Shown piece after piece: positions 35,101-46,000 of a stretch of 64,000 nt of DNA. Source of the stretch: Dillenia suffruticosa. Lineage: Eukaryota > Streptophyta > Magnoliopsida > Dilleniales > Dilleniaceae. The notes beneath the pieces were generated by a model. It did not search any database. It was not told the origin of the DNA and saw only the letters and a program-made list of their open reading frames with translations. How positions within the stretch are numbered: position 1 is the stretch's first letter; each line of letters begins with the position of its first letter. The DNA is taken from contig JAVTVX010000002.1 of NCBI GenBank assembly GCA_033439265.1, positions 14,709,174 to 14,773,173 of the forward strand, given 5' to 3'. The position numbers and the translations under genes are program-made.

Positions 35101-37829
35101 TGTATGATAAGCATCACCCTTCATTATGTGGATTTTTTTTCCCTTCCTTATATCAGAAATATAGTAAGATAATGAGGAACTTGAAGTAAGCAAGAGGTGC
35201 AAGATTCACTTACTATTATCTTCATTCTGGTTTTAGGTTCTGTTTCTGTTTGGGCTCTAGTCTTGTTTGGTGCTGGCTCTAAGATTCATCTTAGCTGCTA
35301 CTTTTTTATCTTTTTTGGTTGATTGAAGCGCTTGCTTAAAATCAAGTTAATAAAAAGCTTGTGGCTCTTATTTTACATGTCATCAGTGGGCACCTGACAT
35401 ATATGACAAGTCTCTTTCAATGAAACTGCAGAAGGTTTTCCATTTTCCTACAATTACTTCCATATCTTAAGAGAAGCCACCTTAGCCCAAAAGGAAGTGC
35501 TTTCCTTGGACCAGGAATGGAATGAAAACAATGAAGATTCCTGGTTTTACATGGTTTGGTGGTTTGAAGGGAGGGAATAAAAGGGAGAAGTGAACAGAAA
35601 ATCTTAACTCTCTGGTCCTCAAAATTTCCTGCTTTAAAGCAAGTGTTTTGCATTCTAGCCCTCCCCCTGCCATTTTCATCTTGCAAAACTTAATGGCAAT
35701 GACATTACACCGACTGATGAAGTGGAGGGGTGGAAATGATTTCGGGAAATGGTGCTTCCTTTAAACTTTCCTATCCATGCGTTACAGGAGTTGTGGGCAA
35801 CTCTGAAGCTTAAACCTCAAATAGGATAGACCTTTTCAATGCCAAGTTGTTTCTAAATACTAGTCAATCCTACAACAACAACAACAACAACAACAACAAT
35901 AACAATCTAGAGCTTAATCCCAGATTTTGGGATCGGCCACGAGAGACAAATATCGGGAAAAAGAAAATAATAGTAATAATAAAATAAAATAGAATAGAAT
36001 AGAATAAAAATAAACAAATAAGGAAAAAATGTTTATTTAATTGGTATGAATTCTCCTACGTCACTCATTCCTATTGAAGACCATCTTCTCAACTAAACCC
36101 CCTAATTATCAAGTCTTAATGGATAATTTACATCCAAATTTTCAACAACCCACCTCTATATTTTACTAAATCTCCTATATTTAAATTCTTGATCCTCCTT
36201 ATTGGTACATCTTTAAGTTTTCGTTGCAAATGTCCAAACTATTGCAAATGATACTCTCACATCTTATCCTCAATTGAATTAACTTTCATTTATTACGTAT
36301 CTTTTCATTTCTAATTCTATCTTTTCTAATTTTACTGCACATCCATCTAAATATATTCATTTCGGTTACAGTTATTTTATACTCTTGCTGTTGTTTAATA
36401 GGCTAACACTCAATACCATACAATATTACCGGTTTTACTGTGGTTTTATAGAACTTTCATTTCAAATGCAATTGTATGAATTCCAAATGCCCTTCTCCAT
36501 TTCATCCAACCAGATGCCCTTTTCCATTCCATCCAATCTCCTTGAATACTATTATTTACATCCTTATCTATACTATTATCATTCTAAATGATGGAATCAA
36601 GATATCTGAGCCATTCACTTTTTGGTATTTCTTTTCCTTCTAATTTAATTGTTTCTTTATCATTCTGATTGTTATCACTAATTCTACATCTTATATATTC
36701 AGTTTTTGACCTAATCAATCTAAATCTTTTGAATTTTAATATATCTTTCTATAACTCTAATCTAGTACTAATATCCTCTTTAGTTGTATCGACCAATACT
36801 ATATCATCTACAAACAGTATATACCATGATATTTCATCTTGAATATCTTTTGTGATTTCATCTATCACTATTGCAAAAAGAATAAGATTTAATGTTGAAC
36901 TTTAATGAAACCAATAGGAAAGCTATTAGACATAACCTCGCTAGTTCTCACATTGGTTACAACTCCCTTGTACATATTTCTTATAAAATCAATATATTTC
37001 AAAGAAATCCATTTTTTCAACAACGCCGTGTCTAGGAACCATATCATATGTTTTTTCTAAATCAATGAATATCATATATAAGTCTCTCTTTTGTATTCTA
37101 AATGTTTCTATCAATTGTCTTAACAAATAAATTGTTTCTGTGGTGGAACGTTCTAACATAAATTCAAATTGATTTTGAGACACTTATTTTTGGTTTCAAT
37201 CTATATTTTATCACTCTCTCCCATAACTTCAAAGTGTGACTCATAAGTTTAATTTTTCTATAGTTGGAACAATCTTGAATGACTCAATAGTGTGACTCAC
37301 ATTGGAACAATTTTGAATACGAGTCAATCCTATTTTGTCCTTATTTTAAAGTTCTTATGCCATTATATTTACTACCAGGATATTCTTGTTTAATCTTTTC
37401 ATTCATGTTATCTTCTAAAGGAGGTACATGGGTCACAAAAGATCTATCAGGCCAAATGCAAAGAGGCTTAGTGCTCTTTTTACGGCACGAAAGCAGATGG
37501 ACTGGGAAACCTTTGCAAAGAAGGTGAAATCTTGTCAGAGAGGATTTATGGGGGAGCCTGATGAGATGAGGCCAGGACGAGGCGATTTCCACGAATTTCC
37601 ATACTCATGTATCTGTCAGAAACCAGTCGATTACCTCAAAGGTGAATCCAGAAGTGACCAAAATAATTCCAGTCAACAATTTCCAGCAGACTTAGTTGTG
37701 CATCTTGGATCCAAATATGGTAGGGAGAGCCAACGGCAGAGTTTGCACAGATTGAATACGAGCAATGACCCCATCCCAGTATCTTCAATCGAAGAAGATC
37801 ACGAGGATGAAGACCTTTTCCCTGACTAA
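23181..37829 (+). CDS. O-fucosyltransferase family protein (GT106-type), 9 exons
   Basis: Exons: 23181-23387, 24334-24424, 27266-27342, 27536-27624, 27717-27906, 28124-28305, 29469-29571, 30815-31143 and 37424-37829. All borders are GT-AG and phases add up to 557 aa plus TAA. It is a predicted Golgi type II membrane protein: short basic N-terminus, anchor at about residues 31-50, stem, then the plant O-FucT domain. The GDP-fucose-fold motif YLLIATSGGLNQQRTG is at about 110-125, V-H-L-R-F-E-P-D-M at about 276-284, and the C-terminal C-D-E-S-D-V-F-V-T-N-N-N-G-N-M block near 400-414, followed by I-R-P-N-A-K-R-L. The tail is acidic (E-E-D-H-E-D-E-D-L-F-P-D). Family members act on cell-wall polymers or glycoproteins, some as rhamnosyltransferases; the acceptor here is unknown. 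Introns 7 and 8 are swollen by LINE copies and intron 2 holds a SINE. The first ATG after a CT-rich leader is chosen as start. Confidence 0.94.
24425..27265. other. Intron 2 of the O-fucosyltransferase gene
   Basis: This 2.84-kb intron contains the Au-like SINE fragment at 25747-25840. A dispersed-repeat-like stretch at 24790-25010 carries two GTGGAGT motifs and GGGACTCTTCTCACTTTGAT, resembling sequences scattered widely in plant genomes. A short (AT)n tract lies at 26830-26843. No coding sequence is seen. Confidence 0.7.
25727..25860 (+). mobile_element. 5'-truncated Au-like SINE with 20-bp TSD
   Basis: Direct repeats beginning ttttagttagtttcca at 25727-25746 and 25841-25860 (one mismatch in 20) enclose 94 bp. 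The insert holds GGAAGGCTGCGTACATA, CCTCCCCCTACCCTGC and CCAGTGCACCGGG, followed by a T run. This matches what I remember of the 3' half of the angiosperm Au SINE family (GGCTGCGTACAATAGACC, then GTGCACCGGG). The tRNA-related 5' half is missing. It lies in intron 2, sense to the gene. Confidence 0.75.
27345..27424 (+). repeat. Imperfect 40-bp tandem duplication next to a splice donor
   Basis: Unit 1 (27345-27383) and unit 2 (27384-27424) both start AAGTAAAAA and end TTTAAATGTTCTTCATCATG plus CTT. Unit 1 begins right after the GT of intron 3 of the O-fucosyltransferase gene. Unit 2 is preceded by TT, so the donor itself was not duplicated. Confidence 0.9.
29622..30612 (+). mobile_element. RTE-clade LINE, 5'-truncated copy 1 (intron 7 of the O-fucosyltransferase)
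   Basis: The sequence parallels 33890-34930 of the longer copy: V-I-D-E-I-T-K-N-I-Q-D-E-I-P-W, the RT active-site region now reading F-V-N-D (expected F-A-D-D), I-I-Q-N-D-G-N-I-D-R-D, then the C-terminal H-V-Q-R-R-L region and an (TTG)n 3' terminus at 30599-30610. The frame is interrupted by stops (for example TAG at 29716-29718). It is in the same orientation as the host gene. I could not define a TSD. Confidence 0.85.
30717..30744 (+). repeat. GGTGCAT x4 tandem repeat
   Basis: Four perfect heptamer units in intron 7, about 70 bp upstream of exon 8 of the O-fucosyltransferase gene. Confidence 0.95.
31630..34931 (+). mobile_element. RTE-clade non-LTR retrotransposon, near full length but decayed (copy 2)
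   Basis: From 5' to 3': a leader with CCGGTCCCAAGCCCGAGTAA near 31679; an AP-endonuclease start at 31884 (M-I-R-L-A-T-W-N-I-G-S-L-T-G, then C-L-Q-E-T-K-W and Y-A-P-Q); a central linker; and a reverse transcriptase with N-N-K-A-V-G-P-N-D-I-P, the active-site region reading L-T-N-D-I-V-L-V-D, and C-terminal R-L-R-W-F-G-H-V-Q-R-R-P. The element ends in (TTG)n at 34917-34930. Endonuclease plus RT with a trinucleotide tail fits plant RTE LINEs. Many frameshifts and stops (for example TAG TAG at about 32015) and the lost F-A-D-D make it inactive. A 7-bp match gtggttt at 31623-31629 and 34932-34938 may be the TSD. It lies sense in intron 8. Confidence 0.88.
35862..37332 (-). mobile_element. RTE-clade LINE, truncated antisense copy 3 with 11-bp TSD
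   Basis: The 11-mer agtcaatccta is exact at 35862-35872 and 37322-37332, and the insert spans 35873-37321. Its 3' terminus is the (CAA)n run at 35873-35899 (TTG on the minus strand). The minus strand encodes F-I-D-L-E-K-T-Y-D-M-V-P-R near 37050 and the active-site region F-V-D-D-I-V-L near 36800-36820. A 27-bp tandem duplication lies inside (36487-36513 and 36514-36540). It is opposite in orientation to the host gene. Confidence 0.92.
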
Positions 37830-38478
37830 GGAGCATAACAAGGAAGCTGTGGTGGGATGGCCTTGATTTTTCCTGTCCCACTTGATGTTGGCTTAGGTTT
37901 CTTATCGTAAGTGTGTCATCTTACATAGTGTAGCAAAGGTTGCACAAAGTTTGGTGTTGAAATTGGCTTAGATTGCAAATATCATCCTACTAGAGTCCAA
38001 GAGCCTCCCTGGCCGCCTAACAGTGGCAGGAAGGAAACTGTACAGGAAAAGGACATTTTTCTTATGCTGTAACTATGCATAATTATCTTTCTAGAGCACA
38101 TTGTTTGTAGGTAAAACCCAAACAGACCATAGCTTTTTAAAATGTTAATCAAAGCTTGTTCCCCTGTTTTTTCTCCTGTTTTGATCATGTGGAGACTCCA
38201 AGTTATTCTTTGTGAGATTACCTTGACCTCTATTTCCTGCCTGGTTAATAATCTCAGCAGTGCCGGCTTTCTCCATCAGCAGGGCACATGCCATTATTCT
38301 GCATTCCAACCACAACATTGAAGCAGAATTTTGAGGCTGCAGTTTTATGTAGCACTGTTAAAATTTTTAGGATTTCCTCATTTGAGAGTTTCTGGAATCT
38401 CTCAAAATACAAGCTAATGGTGCACTTACACGGTATATAGGTAATTCTTAAGTTTCTATATTCCACCTAAACCACGAG

Positions 38479-38690
38479 ATTGGATGGGCCACCAACGGTC
38501 AGTTAGCCTAATAGAATATGACATTATATACCTTAATCAATATCGACTATGTTGGGAAGATAGTCCCATAAATGAGTTACTATAAGTTTTGAACCGGATT
38601 AATTAGAGTATAATTTTAGATATCGGTTGATATAATCTAACAAAAATAAATTAAAAACAGGGAGGGAGAGAGAGAGACATTGGATGGGCC
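38479..38690 (+). mobile_element. SINE-family copy with 12-bp TSD
   Basis: The 12-mer attggatgggcc is exact at 38479-38490 and 38679-38690 around a 188-bp insert. The insert starts ACCAACGGTCAGTTAGCCTA (box A-like) and carries the family 3' block ACCGGATTAATTAGAGTATA, then TAGATATCGGTTGATATAAT. It ends with an A-rich stretch and GGGAGAGAGAGAGAGAC. Confidence 0.7.
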
Positions 38691-38888
38691 TCGCCTAGTA
38701 TTGGACCCAATTGACTTAGCCCACCCAAAATGTCTCTGTTGGCTCCACCGTGTTTTATGCGCAACTTCGACCATATCCTTACTCCTAATTAGGCGCATGT
38801 AAATTTTGGGGCTAATTTTCTTGACCCCCACATCCCAAAAGCACCGCAGTCAGAAGGTAGTTCAATCATAGTTTTAATGCACCAATTT

Positions 38889-39107
38889 ATGCTAAAACCA
38901 CCGCTGATCAGTTACCCCAATTGAATGTGAAGCTAAATTCCTAAAATAAGATTTCGAATTCGACTCGCAACTTAGACATGAAACAGACTACGTTAAAAGC
39001 ATAACCCCTTTAAATAGGTCATCAAAAATCCTGAATCGAATTAATCGGAATATAACTCTAGATATTAGTTAGTATAGTACCAAAGGAAAAAAAAAATGCC
39101 AAAACCA
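38889..39107 (+). mobile_element. SINE-family copy with 12-bp TSD and poly-A tail
   Basis: Direct repeats atgctaaaacca (38889-38900) and atgccaaaacca (39096-39107), one mismatch, bracket about 195 bp. The insert has a CTGATCAGTTACCCCAATTG head, a B-box-like TTTCGAATTCGACTCG, the 3' block GAATCGAATTAATCGGAATA, then CTCTAGATATTAGTTAG, and a terminal A run at 39087-39096. Confidence 0.7.
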
Positions 39108-40023
39108 AAATATTGATACCCGATTAGGGTTTTCGGATATTGGCCTAACATCAGCCGTCACACAAATACCAGACTAGGCTCATTATTACAAGCTGAATGC
39201 ATCTCTGGGCCAAACTTGGCAAGCACAATTAAGTTCCCCTCTTTATTTTTTTGGTGAAAAATTAGGCTTCCCTCTGTTGTCAGTAAAATCAAAGATGCCA
39301 ACATTATATAGATACCTCAAATAGAACCATTTGGAAATAGATAAAAAAATTTATAGTACGCAACCAAACATCATCTGAGAAATGAAAATAAATACTTATC
39401 ATACTTGGAAAGAGTTGAGTCAATAAAATGCAAGAGTCAAAAACGGACTCCAGACCGCAGAGCTCTCCATTGAGCATGGCAAATCCAGAAATTGAAAGTG
39501 AGCATTTCCGCTTGGCTGTCCTGAGATTATTATTAGGTTCTCCTAAATATATGTTTTCAAAACAGAAAACATAACTGTGGCAATGCACACACAATACCCA
39601 AGATACCTCTCAGCAGGCCCCTATAAGAATGACAATAAGATGGAAAACCTATAATTCATTAAGGAAAAAGCTTCCCTGCAAAACATAGAGCCCAACATGA
39701 TGAATTTCGTCATACACCACCTATCGGACAAACCCCTAGAGAGGAGACTTGTGATTGACTGTAGAGAAACTAAAAATGATATGGACATCATCTACTAACT
39801 AGATTTTACAACTGAAACCCAAGGAATCTCATTTTGCACTCCTAGCTTTTCCTTTCTAAGAATCTATAATTAAGATATACAGACTACACTGGGTTTGATA
39901 TCCAAAAGCCAGCAACTACCATTGAGAGGCGATCCCATTGTTGTAAGATTTTCAACGATACCCTGATAGAGCCCTGATCAATCAGTTTTAAATATCAGAC
40001 GTTAGTGCTCAATCTGCCTTCAA

Positions 40024-43000
40024 TTAGGATCTCTTACCTTTAGAAGCTGATGCCCTACTCTGTCCCTTGTGAGTTCTATCATGAGAAACAGACGGAATTT
40101 TTGAGATGAGCAATGAGCTTTGAAGACCTTCTAATAACTGTATGCAGAAAAGACATTCAGTTAATTCCAAGTAAACCAATTAAGAGTAATTTTCAATGAT
40201 GTGGTATAATGTCTAAAAATGCACTCACTCGAGCTTATGCTATGCAATAGATGACTAAAGTAAGCAAGTGAATAAACAAGGAATTTCAAAATAACAAGCA
40301 TACTGCAAGAAGAAGAAAAAGAAAAGGTTCATAAAACTTGCCCTAGATGTTGGCTGAATTCTTCGGTTGGATCTCCGCGGCTCCACAACCTCTGGGTTTG
40401 TGTTCCTGTCATCTATTTTTTCTTCTTCAGGCTTAGCTAGCTTCGCAGCAGTCGGTGCAAGCTTTCCCTTGTTTGTCCTCTCAGATTTGGCATTCGATGT
40501 AAGAGCTTTCTTGGAAGATGGAGCTTTTGGTGGAAGAGGTAGTGAAGAGAATACAATAGGGCCCTCCATTGGTCCTTTAGAGCTTGTAATAGATCCAACC
40601 TCCATAACATCCTTTCCCGATGCATTCCCCTCATGGCTAACTGATTCCATAGCATTCTCCAAATGATCTGTCACAGAGACATCTTGCGTGGTAGATCCCA
40701 CAGAGGTCGATAAATTATTCTTTTGAGGTAATGTTCTGTTTGAAACACTAGGCGGTTTCCTAAACCTGGGAACCTTGGGCTTCAGCTCAAGTTTGGGCTT
40801 AGGCTCAGCTGCTTGCTTTTCCTTGCCCTCAGCAGGCATATTTCTCCACCCACGGGAACCCACTCCTGGAGGTATTACATATTTTGAAAATTTGGATGAA
40901 TCATTTGCTTCATGAGTGTTGGTGCTCTTATCTGCAACATAATGTTTGCTTACTTCCATAAATTTCCTTTTCTTGCCAGGCTTAGGCACCCCAAAGATCA
41001 CTCCTGATCCTCCTCTTTGTAGATTTGCCTTTAGATCTCTCAAGGTATTAGGTTTTTTTTCACCTCTAGTGCTCTTCCCCAAGTTAAACACATTCTCATT
41101 CTCAGACAAGGACAGCAATCTCTGCTCTTCCGGTTTCCTTGACTCAACATACTCAATAATTTTTGATGATTCATCCTTCTCCTTGGCCTCTTCTGAAGTG
41201 TTTCCCAACTTGAGCCGCTTTTCCCGCGGAGTATCACCCTAAAATAAACATAAGGAAGAGGTGAATTTCTAAAAAAAGGCTGGGCTTTGGTTTGGACAGG
41301 CATTGAATATAAAAAGAGTTGATGACATAATACCTCCTGGGAATAGCTGCTATTTTTCCTTGAACTGGACCACTCCATCCACTCCCCATTCTTCCAAATA
41401 AGAGATGGTCGAAGATTCCAAACTTTGACAGCCAAGGTCTCTCCATGAGCTTTAAAAAGAAGACAAATTTAAAATTATTTTCCTCTGGGGGAGAAATCAG
41501 TGACCAGGATAACATCAATTAAAATTAAAAGAAGGCAAAAACCTGGAAAGTGGATGGTCAATGTAGTCTCATCTTTCTTAGTCTTTTCGGTGACAATCCC
41601 CTCCCACCAACTGGAAGCAAAATACAATCACATGATCAGAGAATAATAAAATGCGCTCCATCTAAAAGCAACTCAAGATGTTAAATGTATGACATATACT
41701 TGGCAGAGAGAAACCATTATAAGTTCACAAAGAAATAAACTATTTTAAGTTCACAAAGAAACCATATCATTCCATTCATAATCACCTGAAGTTAGGATCT
41801 TTTATCCCTCCCTCCTTATAAGAATGAACAAGAGATTTGAGTCTTTTGGCAAAAACAAAAAGGATGGATTACAGCAGGAAAGATACTTTTAACATGATGC
41901 AATTAACATTTAACTTCCAGAACTTATAAAAAAGATTCAATCAAGTCCCTTTGTCAATTTTTGACCTGATGACTGGATTTCAACTGGCACACATGGTCAA
42001 AAAAGCACAACACCTCAGACGTTGAAATGAAATGCTCACCTCAGTGCCTACGTGTAAAAGACAAGCGGCTTTAAGAACACCAACTTATGGCCCCTTCAAC
42101 CTCTCAATGCACTAAAGGGAACCCCCACCCCCCAGCCCCCCCAAAAAAAAATGATCACTTCTAAACTTGCCTACATTTGTTTCCTTCGTAAAGCTAATAT
42201 AGATTCCATACAGATTTAACACACATACTGGCACCATGCCAATTTCAAAAAAATTCCCACTTTATCTAAGTTTTGTCCAGATTACATACATGGTCCAACT
42301 TTAACCTTAGTCATGTGTTTAGATTACATGGTTTATATAAATATCTCTTCTATATATGAATTTAAGAATGTTTGTCTCCATTAGGGATGCAACAAGAGTT
42401 CACCCAGCCCAACCCTCGCCATTATTACCAAAATATTGTGGCTCCATCAAACTTATTTAAACAACTCTACAACAACAACAAATCGAGCCTTAATTCCAAT
42501 AATTTGGGGTCGACCATTTGAAAGACAAATATGAAAATTAAAAAGAAAATAAATAAATAAATACAAAGATAAATGAATAAAAAATAATAATAAATATAAA
42601 TATAAAAAAATAAATCAAAATAAATAAACAAATAAATCAATACTCAAAATAAATAAATAAATAAATATATATATATATATATATACATATTTAAATGTGA
42701 TAGTTTAACTTGTGCATATTTTTCTACGCTACTCATTCCTATCCAATGTCATCTTCTCGTCTATACCGTTAACTATCATGTTTTTACGAATAACTTGCAT
42801 ACAAATTTTTAACAGTTTACCCATATATTTTACTAGATCCCATATATTTAAATTCTCAATTCTCCTAACCAGTGCATCCGTGGGCCTTCTTTGCACATGT
42901 CCAAACCACCTCAGACAACACTCTCGCATCTTATCTACAATTGAACTAACTTCTAATTTATTACGAATTTCTTCATTTTTAATTCTATCTATTCTAGTTT

Positions 43001-46000
43001 TGTCATACATCCATCAAAATATCTTCATTTCTGCTTTGACAATTTTTTGTTTTTGTTGTTGTTTAATAGTCCAACACTCAATGTCATACAATAGTGCAGT
43101 GTCCCTTCAAATGCATTGACATCACGCGATCACAAAGAATTCCGAATACCTTTCTCCATTTCATCCAATCCGGTTGAATCCTATGGTACACATCTCTATG
43201 TATATTGCCATCATTTTGAATGATAGAATCTAGATATCTAAATCGTTCACTTTTCGGTACATCTTGTTCATCTAACATAATCGTTTCATCATTCTGATAA
43301 TTATTACTAAACATACATCCCATATACTCAATTTTCAATCTACTAAGTCTAAACCATTTGTATTCCAGTGTGTTCCTCTATAACTCTAATTTAGCACTAA
43401 TACCCTCTCTAGTTTCATCCACTAGCACTATATCATCTGCGAAAAGCATACACCATGGTATTTTATCTTGAATGTGTTTTGTGACTTCATTTATTACTAT
43501 CGCAAAAAGGATGGGGTTTAAAGCCGATCCTTAATGGAGCCCAATGTTAATGGGGAAACTATCGCTCAAACCCCCGCAAATTCTTACATTGGTTACAGTT
43601 CCCTCATACATATCTTTGATGAGATTAATATATTTCTAGAAAATCTCTTTCTTCATTAGCGCCCACCACAACATGTTTCTAGGAACCCTATCATTTGTTT
43701 TTTCTAAATCAATGAATACCATATGTAGATCTCTCTCATTAAAACAACTCTACTGAAATTTATTTAAACAATCAAACCCCCCCAAAAAAAGAACCCTACT
43801 CGGGTTGAGTTTGGTATGCAATCCCACTGGAAAATGTTGAACATTAAATATTTAACCCCTTGGGTCCTAAACCCTCTCTCTTAAAATTGCACAACTTTAT
43901 AAACTACAACTTAGACCAAAACTCTCTTGCTAAAATTTTTCTTTTGTTTAGCTCAATTCTCCTTCACTATAAATTCATAAATTTCTGATTTTCATTTCCT
44001 CTGTCTCTATTTCTAAAAATAAAACACAACTTTAGTTTTTTCTTTGTTGATAGAAAAAGAAATTATATTAGGAGAAAGAAGAATGTAAAAGACACCAATG
44101 ATAAGAAATCCTCCAAAAAAAAAAAAAAAAGAGCAAACGAAACAAAAACAAAAGGAGAAACTATTATCAGAGACCACCTTAACTCTTCTAATCTAAAGCA
44201 TAAAAACATCCTTGACTACAGACCACACACAAAAAAAAAAAAAAAACAAGCACAATCTAAACCCAAAAAAGAAAACATTATAATAACCCAAAAAAGAAGC
44301 CACTTTCTTCCAAAACCCTACAACTGCCCATCTCCAAATCAACACCTACAATCCTGCAGAGCAATCCCATTATGAAACTCTAAAAATTGTTCACCTCCCC
44401 TCGCTTTTTTTTTTTAATTCCTTTTTATTCTGGTTAAATAGACCTGAAGATCATGCCAGGCTTCTAACAGAACAAGACTAGTTACATAAATCTCGAGTCC
44501 ATATTTTACAGAGAGTCTGCTCCCAGCTTTCCCTATCATCCTCTAAGGCAATAACTAAAGATGGGTTTCCTAGAACCGAGTGATTCTGGGCATCATCTTG
44601 AAATTCCTGTCCCAAAAATGAATCAGCTAGCTGAACCTCCTCAATCACACTCTCGACATCTAAGTCACTTCGAATATCATCCCCATACTCCATATTTTCT
44701 CCGATAGCATTCCATCCTAGATCTTATAGAACTGTGATTCACCCTCCTAATCACACTATCCAATCCAACATTTGAAGCCCTCTACTCAGGCCCGACATTG
44801 GAATCCAACAACATCTCTGATTTGATCATGGACTACGCACAGGGTATCGCCCAACTCTTTCAGACAAACTCGACTGCTTGTCAACTTTATAAAATGCAAC
44901 TAACACTTTCTTTTCAAAAATAGACTACTCTAACCCATGATTTAAGTCCACTTATGCTCTAAAACTAAAACAATACCTTTTAAATATTCATTAACACTTT
45001 CCCTCACTAATACCAATTTCATAATTTAAATATATTTCATAAAATCTTTCCGTCTCTCATGGACTCTATGAGCTGAGCACTCTGTTCAGACTTCCAAAGG
45101 TTCGAATATTGAAACATGAAATCATCTCTCCCTATTTTATTAATTGAAGCACAATATGCATATTTTCAACAAGTTTCAGAGAGAAATAAAACTTAGAAAT
45201 CTGCTAACTACAACCTCAAATCTATAAATCTGACTCATGATTTGATCATTGTCAAGCACAAATATAATATTTTTCCTCCAAAATAGATCTGGATTATACA
45301 TCGATATCTTAATGTTTGGCGAACCAAGTGAAAGAGACCCCAAATCTCATGAAAGCAGAAACCAGGGATTGAACCGGCTTTTGATTGCTTGATGAAATAG
45401 AGTCCAAATCTAGACTGAGTTGAGAAAGAGCTGAAATATTCGTACAAATAGAAAACTCGAGTTCAGATTTTTCGTTCACGCATTGGTACCCACTCCCCAC
45501 CAACTCAAACCAATTTTGATTGAGTCCAAAATTTTCAAACCTATGTATCATGACAACCAACCCAGTGCAAACCAACTGAAATAGGATGCGCTGCTTCTTG
45601 GGTTATCCAACCCAAGTTATGCCCCAAATCCCCATGGTCAATCATCATCACAAAGAAAAGAAAAGAAAAGAAAAGAAAAGAAAAACAGATTCCTAGTATT
45701 CAATACATCACCTCAGATCCTAGAATGATATCACCAATATATACAAAACAGGAATATTAAACCTAGATTATATGATATGTGATAGTTTTTCTAATTGGCA
45801 TGTACCATAGTTATTAAAAAACCTACTGACAGACAGTACCTATCTTATAATACATGTCTAAATAGAAGTATTTTGTGCATATATTATATTCCTATCTTAA
45901 ATAAAGCTTTCACCCAATGATACACAATACGCATGTTACGATATATTTTGGAGAATTTATTTTTAAATTTCATAACATTCTTTTAGTACTTTTACAGTAG

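Larger units (their letters stand above)
31144..37423. other. Intron 8 of the O-fucosyltransferase gene, 6.3 kb
   Basis: The intron begins GTATGA and ends AAAGGAG, joining R-R to Y-M-G-H-K. It contains a near-full-length sense LINE (about 31630-34931) and a truncated antisense copy of the same family (35873-37321). The remainder (31144-31630, 34940-35860, 37333-37423) shows no coding sequence. Confidence 0.85.
37830..40023. other. Convergent intergenic region between the O-fucosyltransferase and Agenet genes
   Basis: The two genes end tail to tail, so this 2.2 kb holds both 3' UTRs and terminators, whose limits I cannot set. Two SINE-family copies with TSDs (38479-38690 and 38889-39107) occupy the middle. 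No further gene is recognised. Confidence 0.7.

Noticed and set aside
44478..45575. Acidic open frames in intron 10 of the Agenet gene
   Set aside because: They read like protein but lack a recognisable domain or splice connection. They may be an old retroelement remnant but cannot be supported.
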